Shown: positions 1-5,850, numbered from the stretch's first letter. The stretch: 7,088 bases of DNA from an uncultured Candidatus Melainabacteria bacterium (GCA_946622835.1 CAMOQI010000042.1:1-7088), one strand, 5' to 3'. The notes: generated by a model not told the origin, from the letters alone. A program made the numbers and translations.

Positions 1-66
1 TCTTAATCCCTGTTTTTTCCAATTTTTTATTTCTTGTCTTACTTCGTCTATTGTATGTAAAAGCAT
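1..66 (-). CDS. panC: Pantoate--beta-alanine ligase (pantothenate synthetase), N-terminal 22 codons only
   Basis: Only the first 22 codons are inside the window; the rest lies beyond base 1. The visible start, MLLHTIDEVRQEIKNWKKQG, fits the N-terminus of pantothenate synthetase, where a short strand and a helix precede the G-F-V-P-T-M-G nucleotide-binding motif. That motif would fall just outside the window. The enzyme joins pantoate and beta-alanine using ATP, the last step of pantothenate synthesis. The ATG overlaps the panB stop in a TAATG arrangement, and an AGAGG ribosome site (bases 74-78) lies 7 nt upstream inside the end of panB, so translation is probably coupled. The assignment rests mostly on position after panB plus a weak N-terminal match. 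Confidence 0.78.
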   Translation of the reverse strand, partial: MLLHTIDEVRQEIKNWKKQGLR

Positions 67-863
67 TAGTACACCTCTGAATCGTTAGGATAATTCCTGT
101 TTTTTACATCGTTGTTGAATTTTTCTGCGCAATCCGTAATAAGTTTTTGCATATCACCGTATTTTCTTGCAAATTTTGGGGTGAAGTCGCTGAATTTTCC
201 AAAACAATCATCGCAAACCATAACAAATCCGTCGCAGTATCTTCCCGCGCCGCAGGAGATTGTCGGAATAGAAATATTTTGAGTAATATTTTTTGCTGCG
301 TCTTCAGGAACCATTTCAAGGACAATTGCAAAAGCTCCGGCTTTTTCCAGTTTTTTTGCCTGTTTTAAAAGTTCAAATGCCGCGTCTTCCGTTTTGCCTT
401 GGATAATATGTCCGCCGATTACGTTTTGAGATTGCGGGGTAAAGCCAATATGTCCCATAACAGGAACGCCCATATTTACTGTACATTCAATCAATTTTTC
501 GATATAATCATTGCAGCCTTCGAGTTTCACCCCGTTAGCGCCAAGTTTAATCATATTACCAATATTTGTCAGTGCGGAGGGTATATCTATCGAATAGCTC
601 ATAAATGGCATATCGGTTATTATCATTGCCCGCTTAACTCCTTTTGCAACGGCTTTTGTGAAGATTGACATTTCTTCGACTCCGATACAATTAGTGTTTT
701 CATATCCTAAAGCTGTCATTGCAAGGCTATCGCCTATTAATATTACATCAATTCCCGCTTGATCAATATATTTTGCGGTTGAGTAATCATATGCCGTAAG
801 CATTGAAAATTTTTCGTTTGCGTCTTTTATGTTCTTTAATGTTCTTACAGTAACTTTTTTCAT
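66..863 (-). CDS. panB: 3-methyl-2-oxobutanoate hydroxymethyltransferase (ketopantoate hydroxymethyltransferase)
   Basis: Cytosolic TIM-barrel enzyme that transfers a hydroxymethyl group from 5,10-methylenetetrahydrofolate to alpha-ketoisovalerate, giving ketopantoate, the first committed step to pantothenate and CoA. At 265 residues it matches the usual family length (about 264). Family motifs are in order: T-A-Y-D-Y near 23-27, I-G-D-S with metal ligand D45 and S46, T-D-M-P-F with D84, V-K-L-E-G with K113 and E115, G-H-I-G-F-T-P-Q-S at 137-145, the catalytic-type E183 in L-E-M-V-P, and G-A-G...C-D-G at 205-212. One deviation is V-C-D-D at 216-219, where V-x-H-D is common, so an aspartate sits in place of the histidine. 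It starts 4 nt after the yvcK stop with only a weak GGAA ribosome site, suggesting reinitiation. It overlaps panC by one base. Both folate-linked enzymes in this window (PanB and ThyX) use the same one-carbon donor. Confidence 0.96.
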   Translation of the reverse strand: MKKVTVRTLKNIKDANEKFSMLTAYDYSTAKYIDQAGIDVILIGDSLAMTALGYENTNCIGVEEMSIFTKAVAKGVKRAMIITDMPFMSYSIDIPSALTNIGNMIKLGANGVKLEGCNDYIEKLIECTVNMGVPVMGHIGFTPQSQNVIGGHIIQGKTEDAAFELLKQAKKLEKAGAFAIVLEMVPEDAAKNITQNISIPTISCGAGRYCDGFVMVCDDCFGKFSDFTPKFARKYGDMQKLITDCAEKFNNDVKNRNYPNDSEVY

Positions 864-867
864 AGTT

Positions 868-2163
868 TTATTTTCCGAATTTTTTGAACCAATAAAATAA
901 AGCTCGGGCTACTCTTGTGGAGCTGTGTCTTACAAGCCCTTCTTTGCTGTCTTGGATAAGTTTTCTTGCAAAAACTTTGATGCCCATTTTTTTAATTTCC
1001 GCACTATCAACTTCGACGGGGAATGAGTTTGCTTCTTTGTATTTGTCCGCCAGATTCTCAGGTAAATAATCATTTACTAATACGGCATCAACAATGTTAT
1101 TTGAGCCGGCGTGCTGAATCAAGGCTTTTAAATGGTCAGAAGCTTTATAATTATCGGTTTCTCCGGGTTGAGTCATAATATTACAAACGTAGATTTTCTT
1201 TGCTTTTGATTTTGAAATCTCTTGTGAAATTTCTTTTATCAAAAGGTTTGGAATAACACTTGTGTAAAGGCTTCCGGGGCCTAAAATTATAAGTTCCGCA
1301 TTTTTTATTGCATCAATAACTTCAGCCAAAGCTTTGCAGTCATTCGGTTCGGTGAAGAGTCGTTTAATTTTCCCTTGCGCCTCCGGAATGTTTGATTCTC
1401 CGTGGATAATTCTTCCGTCTTCCATTTCTGCAACAAGTTTCATATCATCTAAAGTTGCGGGTAAGACACGTCCTCTTATAGATAAAACCTTAGACGATGC
1501 CCGAACGGCAGAAACCATATCTCCTGTAATATCGCAAAGTGCAGTGATAAAAAGATTTCCAAAGCTGTGTCCTTCCAGACCTTCGCCGTTATTGAATCTG
1601 TATTTAAACAGTTTGTTGACCAAATCCTCATCATCGGCTAATGCTGTGATACAGTGACGAATATCTCCGGGGGGTAAAATTCCCAAATCTTCGCGCAATC
1701 TTCCTGAGCTTCCGCCGTCATCTCCGACTGTTACAACAGCTGTCAGGTTGTTTGTAATATTTTTTACTCCGCTTAATAACATTGATAACCCTGTTCCGCC
1801 TCCGACAGCGACAATTCTTGGTCCTCTGTTCAGTTTTCTTCTGCGGTATAAGTGTTCCAATAAGATGTCGTTATTTCTGTCATCTTCCATATCTAATATG
1901 GAGAGATTTGTTTTTTGCCAACCTTTAAAAAATAAGGCCGCACCAATCATAACGATACCGAAAGCAAGCCATTCCGTTGAAATTTTCGTTGCGATTTTGC
2001 TGATAAATTGCATAGTGTTATATATCGGTTGCAGGTCAAAAAGTATAAGGATTCCAATCGTCATTAAAATTGTTCCCGCAAAAATAAGTGCGAACCATCT
2101 TTTAACTTGTAATCCGGGAATTAACCATCCTGCTTGTTTGGGTATTTTTATCTTTTTTAACAT
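868..2163 (-). CDS. yvcK: YvcK/CofD-like gluconeogenesis factor with N-terminal membrane anchor
   Basis: Member of the YvcK (UPF0052/CofD-like) family. In Bacillus and Mycobacterium these proteins bind UDP-sugars and are needed for growth on gluconeogenic carbon sources and for normal cell-wall synthesis. The protein has 431 residues against roughly 320 for B. subtilis YvcK; the extra ~110 are N-terminal. The extension begins with a W-L-I-P-G-L-x-V-K-R-W motif (13-23), followed by two hydrophobic segments at about 24-42 and 65-80, then a charged linker. The catalytic-fold domain starts at about 116 with G-G-G-T-G (121-125), G-D-D-G-G-S-S-G-R-L-R (147-157), P-P-G-D-I-R-H (164-170), G-H-S-F-G-N-L (198-204) and L-G-P-G-S-L-Y-T-S (near 294-302). 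The core therefore looks intact and membrane-tethered. An AAGGA ribosome site lies 6 nt before the ATG. The gene sits 32 nt after pxpA and 4 nt before panB. Confidence 0.93.
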   Translation of the reverse strand: MLKKIKIPKQAGWLIPGLQVKRWFALIFAGTILMTIGILILFDLQPIYNTMQFISKIATKISTEWLAFGIVMIGAALFFKGWQKTNLSILDMEDDRNNDILLEHLYRRRKLNRGPRIVAVGGGTGLSMLLSGVKNITNNLTAVVTVGDDGGSSGRLREDLGILPPGDIRHCITALADDEDLVNKLFKYRFNNGEGLEGHSFGNLFITALCDITGDMVSAVRASSKVLSIRGRVLPATLDDMKLVAEMEDGRIIHGESNIPEAQGKIKRLFTEPNDCKALAEVIDAIKNAELIILGPGSLYTSVIPNLLIKEISQEISKSKAKKIYVCNIMTQPGETDNYKASDHLKALIQHAGSNNIVDAVLVNDYLPENLADKYKEANSFPVEVDSAEIKKMGIKVFARKLIQDSKEGLVRHSSTRVARALFYWFKKFGK

Positions 2164-2195
2164 GCTATTCCTTTTTAATACTCATAATTTGTTGT

Positions 2196-2987
2196 CTAAA
2201 CCCATCCGGATTGTAGAGCATTTTTGTAATTATAGGGTAAGGGCTCTATAATTTCTCTTGCTTTAATTATTAATTCTTTAGCGTTTGAAATTTTATTTGA
2301 AAAATGTATAGAGTCTGCTCTTACAATAGTTTTTCCGCCGGTATTGTTGGTAACTTGAGAATTTTGCAGCAGAGTTTTGAATCTTTGAATTGAAATTTCC
2401 GTATTTTCTAAATCTCTGGCGTTAAAATCAATGTTGCCTTCTTCGTCGTATATCTTTTCAAGATGAACTTCGTGTGCAACTTGAATGTTTTCATCTTCCG
2501 CTACTGTTGCGAGGTTCTCTCCTGTTGCACCGTAATAAACAAGCCATTGGGAACATTTTTTTACGGCTTTTGCGATTGTTCTTGAAACATCCAAATTTTC
2601 CGCAGCTTGGCGATATAAGGCTCCGTGGGGTCTGACGTGTTCGATTTCCATATTGTATGCTTTGGCAAATGTCATAATCGCACCTACTTGGTACATGACA
2701 AGTGCTTCAAGTTCATCTTCATCCAATTCCATAGGTCTGTACCCAAACCCTTGGATATCATCAAAACCTATGTGTGCGCCAATCACAACATTTTTTTCTT
2801 TTGCTTTTAAAAGAGCGGTTTTAATTGCCAAAGGATCTCCGGCATGGAAGCCGCATGCGATGTTTACAGAACTTACATAATCCAATAATCCGTATTCCGA
2901 ATCATTTTTATATATACCGAAACTCTGCGCTAAATCGCAGTTAAAGTCTATATTTTTGATTGCTCTTCTTTCTAAAGTTTTTTGCAT
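2196..2987 (-). CDS. Divergent LamB/YcsF family protein (5-oxoprolinase subunit A-like)
   Basis: 263-residue member of the LamB/YcsF family, close to the usual ~250. The characterised member, PxpA, works with PxpB and PxpC to cleave 5-oxoproline to glutamate with ATP. Family motifs seen: I-D-F-N-C-D-L (13-19), V-N-I-A-C-G-F-H-A-G-D-P (41-52), G-A-H-I-G-F-D-D-I-Q-G-F-G (70-82), H-V-R-P-H-G-A-L-Y (117-125). Against the consensus as I know it, several conserved positions differ: D-L-G-E becomes D-L-A-Q (Q21), H-P-G-Y becomes H-I-G-F, H-V-K-P-H becomes H-V-R-P-H, and the C-terminal A-D-T-I-C-V-H-G-D becomes A-D-S-I-H-F-S-N (224-231). No pxpB or pxpC is present here. Function is therefore uncertain, and I give no symbol. 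The start was chosen at 2987 because AGGTGGGA (2996-3003) lies 8 nt upstream; an ATG at 3032 would add 15 hydrophobic residues, lies in the promoter region and lacks this support. The gene leads the yvcK-panB-panC run. Confidence 0.88.
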   Translation of the reverse strand: MQKTLERRAIKNIDFNCDLAQSFGIYKNDSEYGLLDYVSSVNIACGFHAGDPLAIKTALLKAKEKNVVIGAHIGFDDIQGFGYRPMELDEDELEALVMYQVGAIMTFAKAYNMEIEHVRPHGALYRQAAENLDVSRTIAKAVKKCSQWLVYYGATGENLATVAEDENIQVAHEVHLEKIYDEEGNIDFNARDLENTEISIQRFKTLLQNSQVTNNTGGKTIVRADSIHFSNKISNAKELIIKAREIIEPLPYNYKNALQSGWV

Positions 2988-3021
2988 AAATATAATCCCA
3001 CCTATAATATGTCCTACAAAG

Positions 3022-3050
3022 ATTATACACAATCAAAAATATAAATCTAT
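3022..3050 (-). promoter_or_regulatory. Candidate promoter for the pxpA-like/yvcK/panB/panC operon
   Basis: A perfect TATAAT hexamer (minus strand, 3027 to 3022) lies about 35 nt before the chosen start at 2987, between the upstream hairpin and the AGGTGGGA ribosome site. No good -35 is visible: with a 16-18 nt spacer the best match is TAGATT. The position is right for the operon promoter, but AT-rich DNA produces TATAAT by chance. Confidence 0.4.
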
Positions 3051-3075
3051 CTCTTTATATTTTCTTAAGATAAGA

Positions 3076-3103
3076 ACAAACCTCGCATATTTGCGAGGTT
3101 TGT
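3076..3103 (-). terminator. Intrinsic terminator of the 3120-4139 gene
   Basis: Perfect 12-bp inverted repeat (acaaacctcgca at 3076-3087 and its complement at 3092-3103) with a 4-nt loop. It lies 16 nt past the stop codon of the minus-strand gene at 3120-4139. On the minus strand the stem is followed by a U-rich but interrupted tract (TCTTATCTT). It isolates the membrane-helix gene from the operon that follows. The plus strand has no T-run after the stem, so the minus direction is favoured. Confidence 0.75.
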
Positions 3104-3119
3104 CAGCAATTGAATACTT

Positions 3120-4139
3120 TTATGCAACATCTCTTAGTCTGAAGTTTTTAGGAGCTTTGATTTCTTCTTCAGGCTTTTCTTCTCTGCTAAGTCCCAGATA
3201 TCCTGCCGCTAATGCAATCAATCCTATGGCAATTGCTGCAATTTTCCCTTTGCTTCCGCCTTTGGAAAGAGTTTCGACTACGGCTTTTTCTGTGCCTTTT
3301 GCAGCTGATTCTGCGGTTTTTGCGGCGGTTTTTGCTGTGTTGGATGTGTTGCTTGCGGTTTGCGAAACCGGAGTCACAAGACCTTTTTCTATGAATACTT
3401 GCATTGAATCTTTTGCGGATTTAATTTGAGGGGTATATTCGCTGTATTTGAACGGTTGTTGATGTTTTAGAGCGTCTTGATAAGCTGTTTTCGCTTCCGG
3501 TGTCATTAGACCTTGTGATGTCATATATTCAAGGTTCCTTTGACTTTTGCCGAGTTGTCTGCGAAAACTTTTGTTTTCAGTAAGGGATGCTTGTTCTGCC
3601 GCTTTTTTAGACTTTTTGATGTCTTTGCTGCTTAGATATTCTTTATTCGCAGCTTTTTTAGCTTGATTGTTTGAAATAATGTTTTGCTCTTTTATTTGTT
3701 CTTTATACAATTCGGGATATTTTTCTTTTAAAAATGTAAGGTATTCATCGTTTGCAAATGCTGCTTTTCCTTCTTTTAAATTTCTTTCATGCAAATTTTT
3801 TCGCGCTTTTTTTGAAAGTTCATTAAATTGATAGTAATGGTCTAACGCGCTGCCTGTTTTATTCCCTTTGTATGTTGCCGGAGTTTCAAGTGCGATAACT
3901 TTAGCAACTGATTCGGCTGTTTTTTTCGGAAGTTGTGTGATAGCTGCTTTGTATGCCTGTTCTGTCATTGCATTTGCTTTTGCAAAATCTTTTGCGCTAA
4001 TTTTTGCTCCGCCGTTTTTCAGTGTTTCTAATTCGTTTTTCAATGCAACTTGAGTCTGTTCTTGTGTTGCTGTTGGGTTTGACCTTAAATATTGGTTCAC
4101 AAAATTCGAGGTAAATGTTTGTAATCCTACCTTACTCAT
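3120..4139 (-). CDS. Uncharacterised Ala/Lys-rich protein with a C-terminal membrane helix
   Basis: I do not recognise this 339-residue protein. It has no signal peptide. Most of it is hydrophilic, rich in Lys, Ala, Gln and Glu, and predicted by eye to be helical (long K/A/E stretches around 100-200). Residues 203-219 and 246-262 look like a diverged repeat, each with a hydrophobic helix end followed by G-L-[MV]-T-P and T-A. A low-complexity Thr/Ala/Ser/Lys linker (about 259-293) leads through G-G-S-K-G-K to a hydrophobic segment at 300-317 made of Ile, Ala, Leu and Gly, then a charged 22-residue tail ending R-L-R-D-V-A. This layout suggests a soluble helical body attached to a membrane by its C-terminus. 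The ATG at 4139 has AAAGGAAG about 10 nt upstream. It is a single-gene unit, closed by the 3076-3103 hairpin and divergent from an XRE regulator. It could be a lineage-specific envelope protein or an element-borne gene; neither is shown. Confidence 0.85.
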   Translation of the reverse strand: MSKVGLQTFTSNFVNQYLRSNPTATQEQTQVALKNELETLKNGGAKISAKDFAKANAMTEQAYKAAITQLPKKTAESVAKVIALETPATYKGNKTGSALDHYYQFNELSKKARKNLHERNLKEGKAAFANDEYLTFLKEKYPELYKEQIKEQNIISNNQAKKAANKEYLSSKDIKKSKKAAEQASLTENKSFRRQLGKSQRNLEYMTSQGLMTPEAKTAYQDALKHQQPFKYSEYTPQIKSAKDSMQVFIEKGLVTPVSQTASNTSNTAKTAAKTAESAAKGTEKAVVETLSKGGSKGKIAAIAIGLIALAAGYLGLSREEKPEEEIKAPKNFRLRDVA

Positions 4140-4195
4140 GATTAAATATCTTCCTTTCTAAATTAATGCCTACATATTTATTAAAACTAATTGAG

Positions 4196-4225
4196 ATCAT
4201 ATTTTGCCAAAAAAGTGGAAATCAA
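4196..4225 (-). promoter_or_regulatory. Candidate sigma70-type promoter for the 3120-4139 gene
   Basis: Minus strand: -35 TTGATT (4225-4220), 18-nt spacer, -10 TATGAT (4201-4196), differing from consensus by two and one bases. Transcription would start near 4189, leaving a leader of about 50 nt before the ATG at 4139. It interleaves with a possible plus-strand promoter for the XRE gene. Confidence 0.5.
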
Positions 4226-4234
4226 ATGTATAAA
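4204..4234 (+). promoter_or_regulatory. Candidate promoter for the XRE regulator gene
   Basis: Plus strand: -35 TTGCCA (4204-4209) and -10 TATAAA (4229-4234) with a long 19-nt spacer and a TG just before the -10. The same -35 hexamer occurs before thyX. It would start transcription near 4241 and give a leader of about 88 nt. The alternative TATAAA at 4283-4288 has no matching -35. Confidence 0.35.
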
Positions 4235-4235
4235 A

Positions 4236-4250
4236 ATCTAATATATAGAT
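4236..4250. promoter_or_regulatory. Short dyad, possible operator
   Basis: ATCTA-N5-TAGAT, two perfect 5-base arms around an ATATA centre. It sits at the predicted transcription start of the XRE gene and just upstream of the opposing promoter's -35. That is where an autoregulating Cro/C1-type repressor would be expected to bind. The arms are AT-rich, so chance occurrence is quite possible. Confidence 0.25.
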
Positions 4251-4328
4251 ATAACGCTACATTCCAGCTTTACAAAAATTAATATAAAATGAAATAAGAT
4301 TGGTTTAATCGGAGATTTTAGAAATTAA

Positions 4329-4661
4329 ATGGGTATAAAATCTGAATTAGGACAGAAAATAAGAAGAATGCGTCAAAATCGCGGAATGACGCAGGAAGAA
4401 TTATCAGAAAAAGTTAATATTAGTCAGCGGACTTTAAGCGGAATTGAGACGGGTGAAAATTTTCTTACGGCTGAAACATTTGATAATTTGATAGCCGCTC
4501 TTAATACGACTTATGAGGATTTATTTGCAACAAATCATTATAAAAGTCCGGAGGTTTTGGTTGCAGAAATTGATTCTGTTATGAAATTATTGATAGAAAC
4601 CGAAAACTTTCATGATTTAGAAATTTTATATAATGTTGCAAAGTCTCTTATCAAGGAATAG
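4329..4661 (+). CDS. XRE/Cro-C1 family helix-turn-helix transcriptional regulator
   Basis: 110-residue DNA-binding protein. Residues ~6-65 form a Cro/C1-type HTH domain: L-G-Q-K-I-R-R-M-R (helix 1), G-M-T-Q-E-E-L-S-E-K-V (helix 2), N-I-S-Q-R-T-L-S-G-I-E-T-G (recognition helix and turn), then T-F-D-N-L-I-A-A-L and Y-E-D-L-F closing the domain. The remaining ~40 residues (E-V-L-V-A-E-I-D-S-V-M-K-L-L-I...) look like two helices that could dimerise the protein; no ligand or peptidase domain is present. The start at 4329 is fixed because an in-frame TAA immediately precedes it. The ribosome site is poor: GGAG (4311-4314) is 14 nt away. The gene is divergent from the membrane-helix protein, the common layout for a regulator and its target. 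It probably represses itself and perhaps its neighbour; this is inference. Confidence 0.9.
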   Translation: MGIKSELGQKIRRMRQNRGMTQEELSEKVNISQRTLSGIETGENFLTAETFDNLIAALNTTYEDLFATNHYKSPEVLVAEIDSVMKLLIETENFHDLEILYNVAKSLIKE

Positions 4662-4679
4662 GCTATTGATGAGAAACAC

Positions 4680-4707
4680 TTGATTTTCAAAATTTAGGAG
4701 ATAAAAT
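4680..4707 (+). promoter_or_regulatory. Candidate promoter for rpmE
   Basis: TTGATT (4680-4685), 16-nt spacer, TAAAAT (4702-4707), starting 18 nt after the XRE stop codon. No terminator is visible between the XRE gene and rpmE, so readthrough could also supply rpmE. The predicted leader is about 50 nt. Confidence 0.4.
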
Positions 4708-4730
4708 CTAATTAGTCGAATATAAATTAG

Positions 4731-4750
4731 TTCAAGTTTGGAATCTTGAA
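4731..4750 (+). promoter_or_regulatory. Small inverted repeat in the rpmE leader
   Basis: TTCAAG and CTTGAA form perfect 6-base arms around an 8-base loop, ending a few bases before the rpmE ribosome site (AAGG at 4757-4760). A 6-bp hairpin here is weak, but it could affect ribosome access or act as a protein-binding site. Known autoregulation of ribosomal protein genes makes this worth noting; nothing in the sequence proves it. Confidence 0.25.
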
Positions 4751-4766
4751 AGAAAGAAGGTAAAAA

Positions 4767-4970
4767 ATGAAAAGCGGAATTCACCCTGATTATAAGAAAA
4801 CCACTATCAAGTGTGTTTGCGGAAACGAAATAGAAACAGGTTCTGTTGTTGATGGTTTAACGGTTGAAATTTGTAACAATTGCCATCCGTTCTATACAGG
4901 TCAGCAAAAAATCTTAGACTCTGAAGGAAGAGTTGAAAGATTCAACAAAAGATACGGTAAAAAAGACTAA
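4767..4970 (+). CDS. rpmE: 50S ribosomal protein L31 (zinc-binding form)
   Basis: 67-residue large-subunit protein that bridges the central protuberance of the 50S subunit and the 30S head. The start M-K-S-G-I-H-P-D-Y is typical of bacterial L31. Four cysteines, C16, C18, C36 and C39 (C-x-C and C-x-x-C), match the zinc ligands of the C+ type A form, and the conserved H-P-F-Y-T-G-x-Q-K follows. The end G-R-V-E-R-F-x-K-R-Y is also typical. Length is normal. AGAAGG lies 6 nt before the ATG, a strong ribosome site. The gene has its own candidate promoter and a clear terminator, so it appears to be transcribed alone. Confidence 0.98.
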   Translation: MKSGIHPDYKKTTIKCVCGNEIETGSVVDGLTVEICNNCHPFYTGQQKILDSEGRVERFNKRYGKKD

Positions 4971-4991
4971 TTTCGTAGAACGTAATTTTAG

Positions 4992-5021
4992 AAAAGAACT
5001 CCCGATAGGGAGTTCTTTTTT
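4992..5021 (+). terminator. Intrinsic terminator of rpmE
   Basis: Stem gaactccc/gggagttc (4996-5003 and 5008-5015) with a GATA tetraloop, extended by A4/T4 pairing on either side and followed by a T-run at 5016-5021. It lies 21 nt after the rpmE stop. Its A-flanked form could act in both directions, but no minus-strand gene approaches from the right. Confidence 0.92.
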
Positions 5022-5077
5022 ATTGTGCTTTTGCTCCGGCCTGTGATTTATTAGATATATTTACCCTGCCTGTCCCT

Positions 5078-5106
5078 TTGCCATGAAAATATTTTTGGGG
5101 TATGAT
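5078..5106 (+). promoter_or_regulatory. Sigma70-type promoter for thyX-dtd
   Basis: TTGCCA (5078-5083), exactly 17 nt, TATGAT (5101-5106), each hexamer one base from consensus. Transcription would start near 5113, leaving a leader of under 20 nt that already contains the AAGGGG ribosome site (5117-5122). Confidence 0.7.
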
Positions 5107-5130
5107 TATAAAAAATAAGGGGTAGGGAAT

Positions 5131-5850
5131 ATGGAACAGAGAAATAATAAACCGGTAGTTAATCTTATATCAAAGCCTGATAATATGTTGAAAACTGTTT
5201 ATACGGCATGCAGAACATGTTACAGCGCGGATTATCCGATAAATATTTACGAAAGCGCTGATGATGAAGAAAAAATGCTCAAATTGATAAAAAGGGTTAT
5301 CGGTTCAGGTCACTATTCAACAATTGAACATATTCAAGTGTCATTTGCAATTTCCAATGTTTCAAGAGCATGCACACACCAGCTTGTAAGACATCGTCAT
5401 ATGTCTTTTTCTCAAAAATCTCAGCGTTACGTAAAAGAAAAAGGTCAGTTTGACTATATTATTCCTCCCACAATTGACAAAAGCCCTGAGCTTCGACAAA
5501 ACTTTATAAACTTTATGCAGGCAATATCCGATAAATATCAGGAATTTGTTGATGCGGGTGTTCCGGCCGAGGATGCAAGATTTGTTCTTCCTAACGCTGC
5601 TTCAAGTTCGCTTGTCACAAGCTTAAACCTAAGAGAGCTTATTCATCTTGCAAATCTAAGGCTTTGTACAAGGGCGCAGTATGAAATTCGTATGATGGTT
5701 AAAGCTATGTGCGATGCCCTTGTTAAAGAAGAGCCGTGGTTGAAAGAGTACTTGGTTCCAAAATGTGACAGATGGGGATTCTGTGATGAAGACAAGTGCT
5801 GTGGACGTAAAATTACAAAAGATGAGCTGTTTAGTAAAGCAGGTGTATAG
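5131..5850 (+). CDS. thyX: Flavin-dependent thymidylate synthase
   Basis: Makes dTMP from dUMP using methylenetetrahydrofolate as carbon donor and FAD/NADPH as reductant, an alternative to ThyA. The 239 residues fit the family (about 220-250). The diagnostic R-H-R-x7-S motif is at R87-H88-R89...S97. Other conserved segments are S-G-H-Y-S-T-I-E-H (59-67), F-A-I-S-N-V-S-R-A-C-T-H-Q-L-V (72-86), E-D-A-R-F-V-L-P (147-154) and L-R-L-C-T-R-A-Q-Y-E-I-R (176-187), which carries the C-terminal arginine cluster of the active site. The C-terminus has a Cys-rich tail, P-K-C-D-R-W-G-F-C...C-C-G-R (C212, C218, C223, C224), which I recall in some anaerobe ThyX proteins; a metal or structural role is possible. 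It has a good promoter and two ribosome-site candidates (AAGGGG and TAGGG). Its stop codon touches the dtd start. Confidence 0.97.
   Translation: MEQRNNKPVVNLISKPDNMLKTVYTACRTCYSADYPINIYESADDEEKMLKLIKRVIGSGHYSTIEHIQVSFAISNVSRACTHQLVRHRHMSFSQKSQRYVKEKGQFDYIIPPTIDKSPELRQNFINFMQAISDKYQEFVDAGVPAEDARFVLPNAASSSLVTSLNLRELIHLANLRLCTRAQYEIRMMVKAMCDALVKEEPWLKEYLVPKCDRWGFCDEDKCCGRKITKDELFSKAGV

Noticed and set aside
1748..2251. 167-residue plus-strand open frame opposite yvcK
   Set aside because: Antisense to a conserved coding region, extends across the pxpA-yvcK junction, and has no recognisable domain or ribosome site.
2988..3032. N-terminal extension of the pxpA-like protein to an ATG at 3032
   Set aside because: The added 15 residues are not part of the family, overlap the promoter and ribosome site, and the ATG at 2987 has AGGTGGGA at the right distance.
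2956..3429. 157-residue plus-strand open frame overlapping three minus-strand elements
   Set aside because: It crosses the operon promoter, the terminator hairpin and the end of the membrane-helix gene; no family features.
5083..5118. 11-codon open frame (ATG at 5083) before thyX
   Set aside because: It overlaps the thyX promoter and would begin upstream of the predicted transcript start; no ribosome site.
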